NCBI GenBank assembly: GCA_028696455.1
Contig: JAQVGZ010000001.1
Span: 34,585 to 98,584, forward strand
Length of the DNA stretch: 64,000 nucleotides
Direction of reading: 5' to 3'
Source: Desulfotomaculaceae bacterium
GTDB lineage: Bacteria; Bacillota; Desulfotomaculia; Desulfotomaculales; Pelotomaculaceae
In this document: positions 1 to 9,779 of the stretch, in pieces
Numbering within the stretch: position 1 is the stretch's first letter
Layout: each line of letters begins with the position of its first letter
Made by a program: the position numbers and the translations under genes
Notes under the pieces: model-generated
Database searches by the model: none
The model's input: only the letters and a program-made list of their open reading frames with translations
What the model was told of the DNA's origin: nothing

Positions 1-33
1 GGTTGCGGTAGAGCGATTAGAGAGGAGAAGCTG

Positions 34-951
34 TTGTGTATGTTGTCAGCAAGTAATGGATTAGGAAAACTCGTTGTCATATATTTAATGTTGACTCTAC
101 TCGAATTAGGCAGTACCATGATGCCCGCAGTTGCTGCAACGGATATGTCGATAACAGTGACCGGGGACGAGGTTACTAATCCAAATACTTTTAAAGTGTC
201 TGAACTGAAAGTAATAGAGAGTGCTACCGTAACCCTTAACCTTAGCAGGAGTACGGCAGGGGTGGGAGATAGCGTAACTGCATCGGGTACGGCCACCCCC
301 AATGCTTGGGTCCCCATTAAAGTGCTTGACAGTGCACCAAGTATCGTTTTTTTTGACACAACGAAGGCAGATGCAAGTGGTAACTACAGCATTGACTTTA
401 TTGTGCCTGAAGGTATTAGCGGGTTGCTAACAGTTGTCACGGGATCTGGCAGCAATGTTGCCAACAAAACACTTATGGTAACAACATCGCCCGATACAAC
501 CACACCGGTTTGGACTAACAGCAACCTAATGGTAACTGCTGTTACTCACACAAGCCTGACCCTTACTTGGAGCGGTGCTTCAGATAACACAGGTGTAGTT
601 GGGTACAGAATTTATCAGGGCGGGGCTCTGTTGATATCCACAGCAGCCAACGGAAACACTTTTGACGTGAACGGCTTGATCCCTGGCACTACCTATACCT
701 TTAGGATCCAGGCAATTGATGCGGCAGGCAATGAAAGCATAACCGGCCCCAGCGCAACGGTAACTACTGAAACATTTGTGTTCGGAGATATGAATGGGGA
801 TAAAAGTGTTAATATTCTAGACCTCCTCTTTATAGCCACTAATATCGGGCAACCGAGTACAAAACCAGAGGCTTATAAATCGGATGTTAATGAAGATCGC
901 CAGGTTAATATACTAGACTTAATGATGGTAGAACAGTATATTGGTCAGTGA
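34..951 (+). CDS. Secreted FN3/dockerin modular surface protein
   Basis: Exported protein of unknown function. Residues ~1-35 form a signal peptide ending near AVAA. A short N-terminal stretch matches the start of the 5526 protein (signal peptide, then VTGDEVTNPNTF). Residues ~150-245 look like a fibronectin type III domain (LTLTWSGASDNTGVVGYRIY). The last ~55 residues form a type I dockerin-like pair of calcium loops (GDMNGDKSVNILDLL and SDVNEDRQVNILDLM). The start is TTG with AGGAG six bases upstream; the ATG at 40 is an alternative. The oxidoreductase-like middle domain of the 5526 paralogue is missing, so this may be a domain-shuffled version. No cohesin partner is visible in the window. 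Confidence 0.75.
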   Translation: MCMLSASNGLGKLVVIYLMLTLLELGSTMMPAVAATDMSITVTGDEVTNPNTFKVSELKVIESATVTLNLSRSTAGVGDSVTASGTATPNAWVPIKVLDSAPSIVFFDTTKADASGNYSIDFIVPEGISGLLTVVTGSGSNVANKTLMVTTSPDTTTPVWTNSNLMVTAVTHTSLTLTWSGASDNTGVVGYRIYQGGALLISTAANGNTFDVNGLIPGTTYTFRIQAIDAAGNESITGPSATVTTETFVFGDMNGDKSVNILDLLFIATNIGQPSTKPEAYKSDVNEDRQVNILDLMMVEQYIGQ

Positions 952-1012
952 TGCTTAATATCATTTGCAGCTAAAAGACTTAAATTGCTTAAAAGGAGGT
1001 ACTCTGGAAAAA

Positions 1013-4000
1013 TTGTATACGAAAAGACTTCTAAGGTATGGATTGGGAATCCTGCTGGTCACATTGCTGGCCATGCTGCCCGCAGTATTTGCCCCGACAG
1101 ATGCAAGCGCTGCTACCACCAGCCTGACCATCAAAAAGCTAGCGTCTGACGGCACAACTGTCCTTGAGCAGAAAACCGTGACCTATCAGGAGTTAAGGGA
1201 TGGCGAACTTAGTGATGGAACCCCCATACCGGTAATGGGTGGTGATGGGACCACGCACTATTATCACCAGGGCCCGGTATTTATTGATCACCCTGATGAA
1301 GAGACTGAACAGATGCTCCGTTGGAATCCCGAAGAGGATACGAACGTCGACACAAAGGATATGGGTGCTCTGAAGGGGACTAATGTTAAAGACCTCTGCG
1401 AATTAGTGGGTGGTATGAAAGCAGGCGAAACAATAAAAATAAAAGCAATCGATGGTTTCAGCAAGACGTTTGCCTATAAGAATGTTTACCAGTACTCAGA
1501 CCGTGAGGGCCCTATGGTGGTCTGCTGGTACAAGGATGGCAATTACCCGGATTCCGGCTACAGTGATGGCATGCGTCTGGTCTGGTTTGCCGACACCTCG
1601 ACCAACCCCGGTGGCCTTCACGCCTTCGGCAACTGGGACTGGCACGAAGCTGCGGATCCGGAATACTGGTACTATTACCTCGGCAGTGGCGGTGAAAAGT
1701 ACCCGACTACTACCGGACTTTCAGTACAGTACGTCTCGGAGCTAACGATATACAGCAATGAGGATCCGCCGGTAATGCCGGAGGCTGTCTTTGCCGCTGA
1801 TGTAACTTCTGGCGATGCTCCGCTCACGGTGAACTTTACCGACCAGTCAACCAATTCACCAACTACCTGGGCTTGGGATTTTGATAATGACGGCTCTGTG
1901 GACTCCACCGAGCAGAACCCGTCATACACCTACAGCACGGCAGGCACTTTTACGGTTAAGCTCACTGTCACTAATGACGCCGGCAGCGACGACGAGACAA
2001 AAACTGACTACATCACTGTCAACCAGTCACCGGTGGTTATTTCCTTAACCCCCGGCTCCGGGCCGGCCGGGACATTCGTTACTATTACCGGCAGCGGTTT
2101 TGCCCCCAGCACCGCCGGTATAATCTGGTTCGACACCAACGGTGACGGCATCCAGAATAATGGAGAACCGCCGGCGAAAATTTCTACGGTGACCACGGAT
2201 GCAAGCGGCAACCTCCCATCTGATGTACTGGCCGTACCCGGAGATGTCGCGACAGGCAGCTATGCCATCCATGCTGATATTCCTGCCGGCGACGCAATAG
2301 AAGCTTCTGCAGCCTTCACCGTCAGCGCGGGGATACTGCTGAGCTGCAATGCTGGAATCCCCGGGGTAACCACATTTGTCACCGGCAGCGGTTTTGATGC
2401 CGGTGCGGCGGGGACTGTCTGGTTCGACACAAACGGTAACGAAGTTCTGGACGATGGTGAGCCATCGGTTGGCGTAAACACAGATACGAGCGGGGCCATT
2501 CCCCTGCTCACAAGTTTATCTGTACCCTCAGCAAGCACGGGCAGCTACAATGTGCGGGCTGATATCCCGGGCGGGGGCGGCATCGAAGCAAACGCCAGCT
2601 TCACGATTACCAGCAGTGGTATAATTGTGGAACCTAGTTATGGAAACAACAGGGTAAGTTCCACAATAACTGTTACCGGCAGCGGCTTTGCCCCCAGCAC
2701 GAGCTTTAGACTCTTTTGTGACAGGAATAGGAACGGCGTTCGCGACGATGCTGGCTATAGGGATGGCACTACATCCGAATCCGGTACATTCTCCATCAAT
2801 AGTCTGTCTTGGCCATCAGCGCCAACAGGCATCTACAATTTCCTTTGCGACCTGGGTAAGGATGGCACAGCTGACGCTTCAGCCGGCATCTTTATTATTC
2901 CGAGCGTTTACATTAGCACTCCCGTCGGTCTTCCTGGCGCCAATATCGGTATGAATATTGACGGGTTTTTGGGAAATGCGACCGGGTATGTGTGGTTTGA
3001 TACTAACGATAACGGCGTGTGGGATGATGGTGAGAATCAGACAGTGGTAACCACCAAAACCTCTGGAGCGGCTACCTCGCCCGGCCTGACTGTGCCTTCC
3101 GTGCCACCGGGACTCTATCAGGTGTGTACCGAAATACCGGCCAGTGGTCTCAAAGCCCAGGCAGCTCCTTATACCGTCATGGGTATAGCGCTGAATCCCA
3201 GCTCAGGAACTGCCGGCACGAGCATAGATATTACGGGTTATGGCCTTTATCCAAACCAGACGACCGGTAAATATATCTGGTTTGACACTAACGGCAACGG
3301 CGCCTGGGATGCTGATGAGAGCAAGATAGACATAACAACCGACGCCAGCGGCACCTTGTCTCCTGTATCTCTTATTGCTCCGGCAGTGTCAGCAGGCAGC
3401 TATAATGTGCGCCTATCCTCCTCAGAATTCTTCGCCGTGTTTACTATCGTGACACCACCGGTAGCTGCTTTCATCGGCAGTCCCGTCACTGGCGATGCAC
3501 CGCTGACGGTCAGCTTAACCGACGAGTCAACCAACTCACCGACCTCGTGGGCGTGGGACTTTGATAATGACGGTACGGTAGACTCTACTGACCAGAACCC
3601 ATCCTATGAATACAGCTCAGCCGGTACCTACACTGTAAAGCTCACGGTGACCAATGCCGCCGGCAGCGACGAGGAGGTCAAGACCGACTACATCACGGTG
3701 ACTGGACCGGCTCCGAAGACATGGTACGTTGATGACTCCGGCAGCGCCGACTTTATCACCATCAAGACGGCGGTAGACGCAGCAAGTGCAGGGGATACCA
3801 TCATCGTTAAAGATGGTACCTATACCGAGAATGTGATTGTAGACAAGAGTCTGGTTATTCAGTCCGAGAACGGGGCGGAACTGACGATTGTACAGGCGGC
3901 CAATACGAACGCTGATGTTTTCAAGGTGACAGCAGCGAACGTGACCATTGATGGGTTTACCGTCTCCGGAGCTACATCAATGGGCAAATCAGGCATCTAT

Positions 4001-5266
4001 ATTTCCGGCTCGACTAGTGGTTCCTGCACTGTAACAAATAACCTGTGCAGCGGAAACTCTCAAGGAATATCCATTGCATCATCCGGAAACACGGTTTCCA
4101 GCAACATTTGTACTCTCAGTGGCAGATATGGAATTTATTTATCCAACGCAACCGGCAACTCCGTAACCGGAAACACCTGCTTCAACAACACCGCTGGCTC
4201 AGGTTTTGCTCTTTACCTGGCAGATAATGCTGATAACAATACTGTAAGCGGCAACACCTCAGACTCAAATATTATCGGCATAAGAGTTAAGAACGCAGAC
4301 TCCAATTCCATCTTTAATAACACTTCTTCAAACAACAACTATGGCATGGAGATTGCCACCGGCTCTATTGGCAATGTTTTCTACCTAAACAACTTTGTCG
4401 GCAGTACTAGCGGTCAGCTATCCGCGGGATATGGCGCAGTTGCCGGTAACTTCTGGAACTCCCAGACGGAGCAGACTTATGAGTTCAACGGTACCCAGTA
4501 TACCGGCCAGGTGGGCAACTACTGGAGCGACTATGCCGGTGCGGATGCGGATGGCAACGGTGTCGGTGATACGCCGTACCAGACAATCCTGACCGATAAT
4601 GACAACTATCCATTGATGGGGCAATGGCAGAATGGCGTTATCGCCGGCTCCACCGCCGTTCCGCCGATACTGACTGCGGACAGCACGGACAACACGGTCG
4701 GGCAAAATGTGACCTTAAGTTTCACCGATGATGCGGCCTGGCGGACAGCGGTCAGCGGGATCAGCGTCGATGGAATTGCTCTGGATGGCAGCAAGTACAG
4801 CCTGGCAGAGGGAACGATTATCATAGACCAGAGCGTATTTGCGACGGCCAAGGATTATGCGATCGTGGTCCAGGCCACCGGCTACACTGATGCCACCGTT
4901 ACCCAGACCATCAACCAGCAAAATATAAGTGCCGTTTACACAATCACCCCCGCGCCCGATGCGGCTTATAAAGCTGGCGCCACACCTGAAGGGATAAATA
5001 CCATGACCGTCAACAGCGGTATTACCGGATTGAAGTATTTTGGCGTCCAAGTTACCCCGGTGACGGAACATAGCGGAATGGAAGCAGTGGTCTTTACGCA
5101 CCAAAGAAACGGCGCCCAACTTAGCATAAACGTAACCAAAGCCGATTTTGATGTAGTTAGTACTGCTCAAGCTGGCTTTAACGTGCAACCTGATGATGTG
5201 ATCAAAGTCTACATTGTCGACGACTTGACCAACGATATTAACTTCAACCCGACTATCCTGCAATAA
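1013..5266 (+). CDS. Large secreted modular protein: SUOX-like, PKD, IPT-like repeats, beta-helix, Shr-HID-like
   Basis: About 1,417-residue surface protein. In order: signal peptide (ends ~ASA); a domain of ~220 residues seen in surface proteins of anaerobes, sulfite-oxidase-like by my reading (GMRLVWFADT, HAFGNWDWHEAAD); a PKD domain (TWAWDFDNDGS); about five IPT/TIG-like repeats each with a WFDTNGDG-type loop; a second PKD (SWAWDFDNDGT); a NosD/CASH right-handed beta-helix (TIKTAVDAASAGDTI, repeated GN.V..N); an Shr-HID/DUF1533-like domain (SFTDDAAWR); and a C-terminal module shared with the 7302 protein. The ORF track starts at 965, but AAGGAGGT at 993-1000 favours TTG at 1013. Likely cell-wall or matrix associated; ligand unknown. 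Confidence 0.75.
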   Translation: MYTKRLLRYGLGILLVTLLAMLPAVFAPTDASAATTSLTIKKLASDGTTVLEQKTVTYQELRDGELSDGTPIPVMGGDGTTHYYHQGPVFIDHPDEETEQMLRWNPEEDTNVDTKDMGALKGTNVKDLCELVGGMKAGETIKIKAIDGFSKTFAYKNVYQYSDREGPMVVCWYKDGNYPDSGYSDGMRLVWFADTSTNPGGLHAFGNWDWHEAADPEYWYYYLGSGGEKYPTTTGLSVQYVSELTIYSNEDPPVMPEAVFAADVTSGDAPLTVNFTDQSTNSPTTWAWDFDNDGSVDSTEQNPSYTYSTAGTFTVKLTVTNDAGSDDETKTDYITVNQSPVVISLTPGSGPAGTFVTITGSGFAPSTAGIIWFDTNGDGIQNNGEPPAKISTVTTDASGNLPSDVLAVPGDVATGSYAIHADIPAGDAIEASAAFTVSAGILLSCNAGIPGVTTFVTGSGFDAGAAGTVWFDTNGNEVLDDGEPSVGVNTDTSGAIPLLTSLSVPSASTGSYNVRADIPGGGGIEANASFTITSSGIIVEPSYGNNRVSSTITVTGSGFAPSTSFRLFCDRNRNGVRDDAGYRDGTTSESGTFSINSLSWPSAPTGIYNFLCDLGKDGTADASAGIFIIPSVYISTPVGLPGANIGMNIDGFLGNATGYVWFDTNDNGVWDDGENQTVVTTKTSGAATSPGLTVPSVPPGLYQVCTEIPASGLKAQAAPYTVMGIALNPSSGTAGTSIDITGYGLYPNQTTGKYIWFDTNGNGAWDADESKIDITTDASGTLSPVSLIAPAVSAGSYNVRLSSSEFFAVFTIVTPPVAAFIGSPVTGDAPLTVSLTDESTNSPTSWAWDFDNDGTVDSTDQNPSYEYSSAGTYTVKLTVTNAAGSDEEVKTDYITVTGPAPKTWYVDDSGSADFITIKTAVDAASAGDTIIVKDGTYTENVIVDKSLVIQSENGAELTIVQAANTNADVFKVTAANVTIDGFTVSGATSMGKSGIYISGSTSGSCTVTNNLCSGNSQGISIASSGNTVSSNICTLSGRYGIYLSNATGNSVTGNTCFNNTAGSGFALYLADNADNNTVSGNTSDSNIIGIRVKNADSNSIFNNTSSNNNYGMEIATGSIGNVFYLNNFVGSTSGQLSAGYGAVAGNFWNSQTEQTYEFNGTQYTGQVGNYWSDYAGADADGNGVGDTPYQTILTDNDNYPLMGQWQNGVIAGSTAVPPILTADSTDNTVGQNVTLSFTDDAAWRTAVSGISVDGIALDGSKYSLAEGTIIIDQSVFATAKDYAIVVQATGYTDATVTQTINQQNISAVYTITPAPDAAYKAGATPEGINTMTVNSGITGLKYFGVQVTPVTEHSGMEAVVFTHQRNGAQLSINVTKADFDVVSTAQAGFNVQPDDVIKVYIVDDLTNDINFNPTILQ

Positions 5267-5363
5267 CAGATCAACTCATAGTACGATGGGAAAGGTAACG
5301 CTATCGGCTGAAACTTGGGTTAAGTGTTTAATTACTAGTTCAATTGCTGCTGCTATAAACCAT

Positions 5364-5390
5364 AAGCCCGCTAATCAAGCGGGCTTTATG
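5364..5390 (+). terminator. Intrinsic terminator after the beta-helix protein
   Basis: Perfect 8-bp stem AAGCCCGC/GCGGGCTT with a 7-nt loop, followed by a short T-containing tail. It sits about 100 bp after the 5266 stop and separates that gene from 5526. Confidence 0.7.
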
Positions 5391-5525
5391 TCTAAAAGGA
5401 GAACATGATCTCATTTGAGATTCCTTAGGCTTCCGGCTAGGCTAAAGAAGCCATTACCATAGGGAAGGATAAAGGGATCATAAAATAACAAGGGAGACTA
5501 TGTATTAAAGAAAGGATGAGTTATT

Positions 5526-6896
5526 ATGCACATTATTGGCAGTAAGGGATTAGGAAAACTGGTCGTCACGTTTTTGATGCTGGCTTTACTTCTTGGATTA
5601 GGCAGTACCATGATGCCATCAGTTGCGGCAGCAGATATTTCGGTAACAGTTAAAGGAGATGGGGTAACAAATCCCAAAACCTTCACCCAGGCTGAGTTGG
5701 AGGCCATGGACCAAGTCGGCCCGCGTCTTTACAGCACAATTAACACCTGGCCCACTAAGAACTGGTATGCGGCTAAAGGCGTGAAACTGACCAAGCTTTT
5801 AGAAGAGACCGGGATTAAAGATGAAGCCAAGACAATTATTATTAAATCAAGTGATGGTTTTAAGGCAACCTTTACCCGGAAAGAGCTGCTTGAAGACGAC
5901 CGCTTCTATTATCCCGGGCTGAAAGATAACCATGAGTATTTTGGTTATATACCAGGTTCACCTGAAGGTGCGGAAAAAGTTGACGCTATTCTGGCCCTGA
6001 GAAGCGTAAATAGCGATAATCTCAATACATTAAACGAGCTCGAAGCGCCGCACTTTATTTTCGGGCAGCGCTGGGTTACGGAACAGACCAACCATGCTTT
6101 TGCGAAATATGTAAATGAAATAGAAGTGACCACTGCGGTTCAGGGAAAATGGGCAAAACCGGAGGCAGATAAGAATAGTGGAGTTGTTCCGGCCGGGACT
6201 CTGGTAAAATTAACAAATCAATACAATGATTCGGACAAGATTTATTACACCACCGACGGCAGCGACCCTACGTTCAAAAGTCCGATATATAACTGGATTG
6301 CCAGTCGGTGGTGGGGTTCCCGGCAGGATGTACTGAACGAAATAAACCACCCGATTGAAATAAACAATAATACCACCATCAAGGCCATCACAATCGGTCT
6401 TGGCAAAGAAGATAGTGATATCGCCACCTTTGAGTACCAGGTCCAGCTGGCTGCGGCGCCCTCCTTAACGGCAGATACCACCGACAATACAATAGGACAG
6501 CCGGTGGACCTGACCTTTACCGATGATGCAGCGTGGCGCGGCGCTATTGCAAGTATTATGGTTAATGATACTGTGTTGAGTAGCGACCAGTATACCGTCA
6601 GCGGGGGAAAGATAAATATAGTCGCAAGCGCTTTTAGCACTGCTGGTGATTATGTGATTATAGTTCGGGCAACCGGCTACTTGGACGCAACCGTAACGCA
6701 ACACATGGTTAATGCAGCAACTGTTATTGGAGATATGAACGGGGATAAGATAGTCAATATTTTAGACCTACTTTTTATAGCCGCTAATATAGGACAGCCT
6801 ACTACAAAGCCTGACGCTTATAAATCAGATGTTAACAAAGATCTCCGGGTGAATATATTAGACTTAATAATGGCAGAACAGTATGTTGGAAAGTAG
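5526..6896 (+). CDS. Secreted SUOX-like/CHB_HEX_C/Shr-HID/dockerin protein
   Basis: 456-residue exported protein. Signal peptide ~1-36; then a ~160-residue domain beginning ITVKGDGVTNPKTF-like and containing KLTKLLEETGI and IFGQRWV, resembling the molybdopterin-oxidoreductase (SUOX) fold seen in surface proteins of anaerobes; a chitobiase C-terminal-type domain (IYYTTDGSDPTF, ~240-310); an Shr-HID/DUF1533-like domain (LTFTDDAAWRGA); and a C-terminal dockerin (GDMNGDKIVNILDLL ... SDVNKDLRVNILDLI). ATG start after AAAGGATGAG. Its N-terminus and dockerin match the 34..951 protein and its HID domain matches the 1013..5266 protein, so the three are a shuffled family. Whether the SUOX-like domain binds a pterin or metal cannot be told from sequence alone. 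Confidence 0.75.
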   Translation: MHIIGSKGLGKLVVTFLMLALLLGLGSTMMPSVAAADISVTVKGDGVTNPKTFTQAELEAMDQVGPRLYSTINTWPTKNWYAAKGVKLTKLLEETGIKDEAKTIIIKSSDGFKATFTRKELLEDDRFYYPGLKDNHEYFGYIPGSPEGAEKVDAILALRSVNSDNLNTLNELEAPHFIFGQRWVTEQTNHAFAKYVNEIEVTTAVQGKWAKPEADKNSGVVPAGTLVKLTNQYNDSDKIYYTTDGSDPTFKSPIYNWIASRWWGSRQDVLNEINHPIEINNNTTIKAITIGLGKEDSDIATFEYQVQLAAAPSLTADTTDNTIGQPVDLTFTDDAAWRGAIASIMVNDTVLSSDQYTVSGGKINIVASAFSTAGDYVIIVRATGYLDATVTQHMVNAATVIGDMNGDKIVNILDLLFIAANIGQPTTKPDAYKSDVNKDLRVNILDLIMAEQYVGK

Positions 6897-7067
6897 ATCT
6901 TAATCAAAAACTGATAAATTGGCTCATTAATCAATCCAACCCACAGCATCTCAGTGCTGGTCACATTTTAGATCTTACAATAGCATTAATAAAAATGGTA
7001 AATATATAATCTTGCTGGTAATTTTGTAGTATAATAACTAATATAGACGTTTTGCCTAAGTAAATAC

Positions 7068-7162
7068 TTCTCCGAGTCCAGTTGCCTGTCGTTAATAGCC
7101 ACGGCAGTTGGGCCTACAGGTGTAGTTGGAAACGGGTACACCTCCCATTGCGAAAAGGAGAG
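7068..7162 (+). promoter_or_regulatory. Moco/Tuco-type riboswitch candidate, copy A
   Basis: Outer stem TTCTCC/GGAGAG encloses a CCAG...TTGG arm and a GGTGTA/TACACC arm carrying GGAAAC, followed by the stretch CTCCCATT...AAAAGGAGAG. The same architecture occurs at 15011-15105 (minus) and 15624-15719 (plus). I recognise this layout as the Moco RNA motif (molybdenum or tungsten cofactor aptamer, Rfam MOCO_RNA_motif); the name is from memory, the shared structure is seen. A terminator hairpin follows at 7186 and the phosphoesterase/ECF operon starts at 7302, giving a transcription-attenuation layout. Confidence 0.7.
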
Positions 7163-7185
7163 ACATGATATCATCTGCGCTTATT

Positions 7186-7225
7186 AAGGCTTTGTCTCCA
7201 TCAAACAATGGGACAAAGCCTTTGT
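7186..7225 (+). terminator. Terminator/expression platform of riboswitch A
   Basis: An 11-bp perfect stem AAGGCTTTGTC/GACAAAGCCTT lies 24 nt after the aptamer, with a short T-rich tail (TTTGTGT). Likely the switchable terminator upstream of the 7302 operon. Confidence 0.65.
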
Positions 7226-7301
7226 GTCATACGCAATTATTATCCAACAAAAAAGATTTTTGTAGATTTGAGGAAAACTTACGATAAAGGAGTGCGGTGA
7301 T

Positions 7302-8864
7302 ATGAGACCTGGATTTGATTACAGCAAAAGAAAAATAACGGCTGCAGAAAGCATTTTTTGCTTTATTTTTTTGCTATTAACGGTTTTATATTGCTGGTTT
7401 TTTTCTCCTGTTGCCTTAGCTGAGGAATCCGCGAAGCCTGAGCAAATTATTCTGACCTGGACTATGGATCCGGCTACATCTCAGACAATTACCTGGTTAA
7501 CACCAACTAATTCCCCTGCCCGGGTAGAGTATTTAATTGCAGATGAATTTATCGGCAATTTTGATTCAGCCCAACAAGTGGATGCCGGGTGTTCTGCATT
7601 TGACAGTTCCAATTACCGTTTTACAGTAAATATAACCGGATTGACCCCGGCTACAAAGTATGTCTACCGGGTTGGGAGAGAAGGGGCCTGGAGCGCGCCT
7701 TTATCCTTTACTACAGCCGCGGCCACACAGGATTTCTCTTTCTTGTACTTTGGAGATGTGCAGTCCGGCTATTCCGATTGGGGCAGTACGCTGGATTCAG
7801 TTGAACAAGCCTACCCCCAAATCAAATTTGCTCTTTTAGGCGGGGATTTAACGGATAACGGCAGCGATGAGAATGAGTGGGGGCAGTTTCTTGATGCCGC
7901 GACGGGCGTATTCTCGCAGATTCCAGTAATGCCGGCCATGGGAAACCATGATGGAACGATGTATCAGAAGTTTTTTGCACTCCCGGACAACGGCCCCGCA
8001 GGTTTTAAGCAGACTTTTTACTCCTTTGATTACGGGGATGCCCATTTTGTTATATTGAACAGCAGCAACAATACTGATGAAAGAGTGAAACAATGGCTGG
8101 CACATGACCTGCAAAACACGACAAAAGTATGGAAATTTGTTGTTTTTCATATTCCCGCTTATCCGGCTACTTATGATTACAAGGGAATTGATCAATCCAT
8201 ACGCGCAAATTGGGTGCCCATTTTTGAACAACACAAGGTGGATATGGTTTTTGTCGGTCACCAGCATTTGTATATGCGGACCCATCCCATTTACCAGGGT
8301 GAAGTCCAGACTGAACCGGCGTATGGGATTGTTTACGTGATGGGTAATGCCGGTTCCAAGACCTACGCCGGGGGCGGGGGATTTCCCTACATCGCCAGGG
8401 AACAGACCGGCAGCAACTACCAGGTTATTGATATTGAAGATAATGTTTTGACATTGACATCAAAACAATCAACCGGTGAGCTGATTGAAATTTACACAAT
8501 AAATAAAAGCGGCAGCACGGACCCAAGGCCAGTCTACTCACTTTCTCCCCAGCCCGATCCATCTTATGCTGCTGGGACAACCCAGAACGGCATCAATACC
8601 ATGACTGTCAATGCCGGTATGGTAGGTTTAAAATACTTCGCTTGCAGCGTTACGCCGGTGATCCCCCATAGTGGTAATGAAACATTGGTCTTTACACATT
8701 TAAGAAACGGTAGTCAGCTTGGACTCAACGCTACCAGAGCTGATTTTGACCAGGTCAGTATGGCCCAGGCCGGTTTTAATGTTCAGCAGGGTGATGTAAT
8801 CAGAGCGTATATTGTAGATGCCATGACCAATGCCGTCGACGTTAACCCTGTGATTTTACAGTAA
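7302..8864 (+). CDS. Secreted metallophosphoesterase (purple-acid-phosphatase-like)
   Basis: 520 residues. Signal peptide/TM at ~15-40 (ends ALAEE). An N-terminal FN3-like domain typical of purple acid phosphatases (SQTITWLTP ... YVYRVG) is followed by a calcineurin-like phosphoesterase domain with the metal-binding blocks GDVQSG, GGDLTDNG, GNHD, FHIPAY and GHQHLYMR all present. The last ~110 residues form a module shared with the C-terminus of the 1013..5266 protein (GINTMTVNAG, FTHLRNGSQL, AQAGFNVQ, ending NPVILQ). ATG with AAGGAG upstream. First gene after riboswitch A, and followed after 20 bp by the ECF ATPase, so co-transcription is likely. Substrate unknown. Confidence 0.85.
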   Translation: MRPGFDYSKRKITAAESIFCFIFLLLTVLYCWFFSPVALAEESAKPEQIILTWTMDPATSQTITWLTPTNSPARVEYLIADEFIGNFDSAQQVDAGCSAFDSSNYRFTVNITGLTPATKYVYRVGREGAWSAPLSFTTAAATQDFSFLYFGDVQSGYSDWGSTLDSVEQAYPQIKFALLGGDLTDNGSDENEWGQFLDAATGVFSQIPVMPAMGNHDGTMYQKFFALPDNGPAGFKQTFYSFDYGDAHFVILNSSNNTDERVKQWLAHDLQNTTKVWKFVVFHIPAYPATYDYKGIDQSIRANWVPIFEQHKVDMVFVGHQHLYMRTHPIYQGEVQTEPAYGIVYVMGNAGSKTYAGGGGFPYIAREQTGSNYQVIDIEDNVLTLTSKQSTGELIEIYTINKSGSTDPRPVYSLSPQPDPSYAAGTTQNGINTMTVNAGMVGLKYFACSVTPVIPHSGNETLVFTHLRNGSQLGLNATRADFDQVSMAQAGFNVQQGDVIRAYIVDAMTNAVDVNPVILQ

Positions 8865-8884
8865 CTATTTGGGAGGTCCTTGAT

Positions 8885-9616
8885 TTGGACGCCGTTGTGG
8901 TTGACAATCTTTGCTATAAATATCAGCCCTCGGGCAGACAAATATTGAAAAACATCAGCTTCAAGGCCGGGCAAGGTGAGATAGTGGCTGTATTGGGTCT
9001 CAGTGGCTGCGGTAAAAGCACCCTGGGTTTATGCCTTGGCGGCATTATACCTCATTACCTGGGGGGTGAGTTGACCGGCCGGGTACAGGTACATGGAATA
9101 GAAGTAAAAGACCACAATGTGGCCCGGCTGGCGCTGGAAGTGGGACTGGTCTTTCAGGATCCCGAAACGCAGCTTTTTTTACCAACTGTGGAGGATGAAA
9201 TAGCTTTTGCCCCTGAAAATCTATGCCTGCCGCCGGAAGAGATAGGCAAGCGGGTTTATGACATGATCAATATGTTAGGTCTTAGTGATATAAGGCAAGC
9301 GAATCCAAACCAGTTATCCGGAGGCCAAAAACATCTGGTGGCCCTGGGAGCGGTTTTAGCCCTGGAACCCGGTATACTGGTACTGGATGAAGTAATGGCC
9401 CAGATGGACTCTACGAGTAAAAAGAAGATTAAAGACATCCTGGTTAATTTGCGCCTTTACGGCAAAACCATTCTGATTATCGAACATGAACTGGAAAGCC
9501 TCTCCATCGCAGATCGTATTTTAGTGCTGGAGGACGGGGCTTTGATCCGGGATGGACAGGCATCAGAGATAGTAGCGGACGAAGAATTCCTGGCCAGGCA
9601 GAAGCTGATGTTTTGA
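8885..9616 (+). CDS. ECF-type/CbiO-like ABC transporter ATPase 1
   Basis: 243-residue ABC ATPase of the energy-coupling-factor family. Walker A GLSGCGKST, Q-loop LVFQDPETQ, signature LSGGQKH, Walker B ILVLDEV, switch histidine in IIEHE. The residue after DE in Walker B is the usual place for small-metal/vitamin ECF ATPases. TTG start with GGAGGT seven bases upstream. It pairs with the second ATPase at 9780 and EcfT at 10451 to form a complete energizing module. No S component (CbiM-like or otherwise) is encoded nearby, so the substrate is not given by the genes. The upstream riboswitch and downstream MobB suggest Mo/W or cofactor supply (inference). Confidence 0.88.
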   Translation: MDAVVVDNLCYKYQPSGRQILKNISFKAGQGEIVAVLGLSGCGKSTLGLCLGGIIPHYLGGELTGRVQVHGIEVKDHNVARLALEVGLVFQDPETQLFLPTVEDEIAFAPENLCLPPEEIGKRVYDMINMLGLSDIRQANPNQLSGGQKHLVALGAVLALEPGILVLDEVMAQMDSTSKKKIKDILVNLRLYGKTILIIEHELESLSIADRILVLEDGALIRDGQASEIVADEEFLARQKLMF

Positions 9617-9779
9617 TCACGCTGATGGCGTATAACGCCGCCGGTCCTGGCTAAGGTAATACTACAATTGGAATATTAGAATCTGAAGATAGCAAGTCTC
9701 ACCGGCGTTCTGGGCTGACAAGGGCTCGGTATAGGCCAGGTGGTATAGCTAATATTCAATAAATAGCTTGGGGGAACAA

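Noticed and set aside
1675-1929. Many antisense ORFs under the large surface, Bam and housekeeping genes
   Set aside because: All are shadow frames of well-supported genes, without RBS or family signals.
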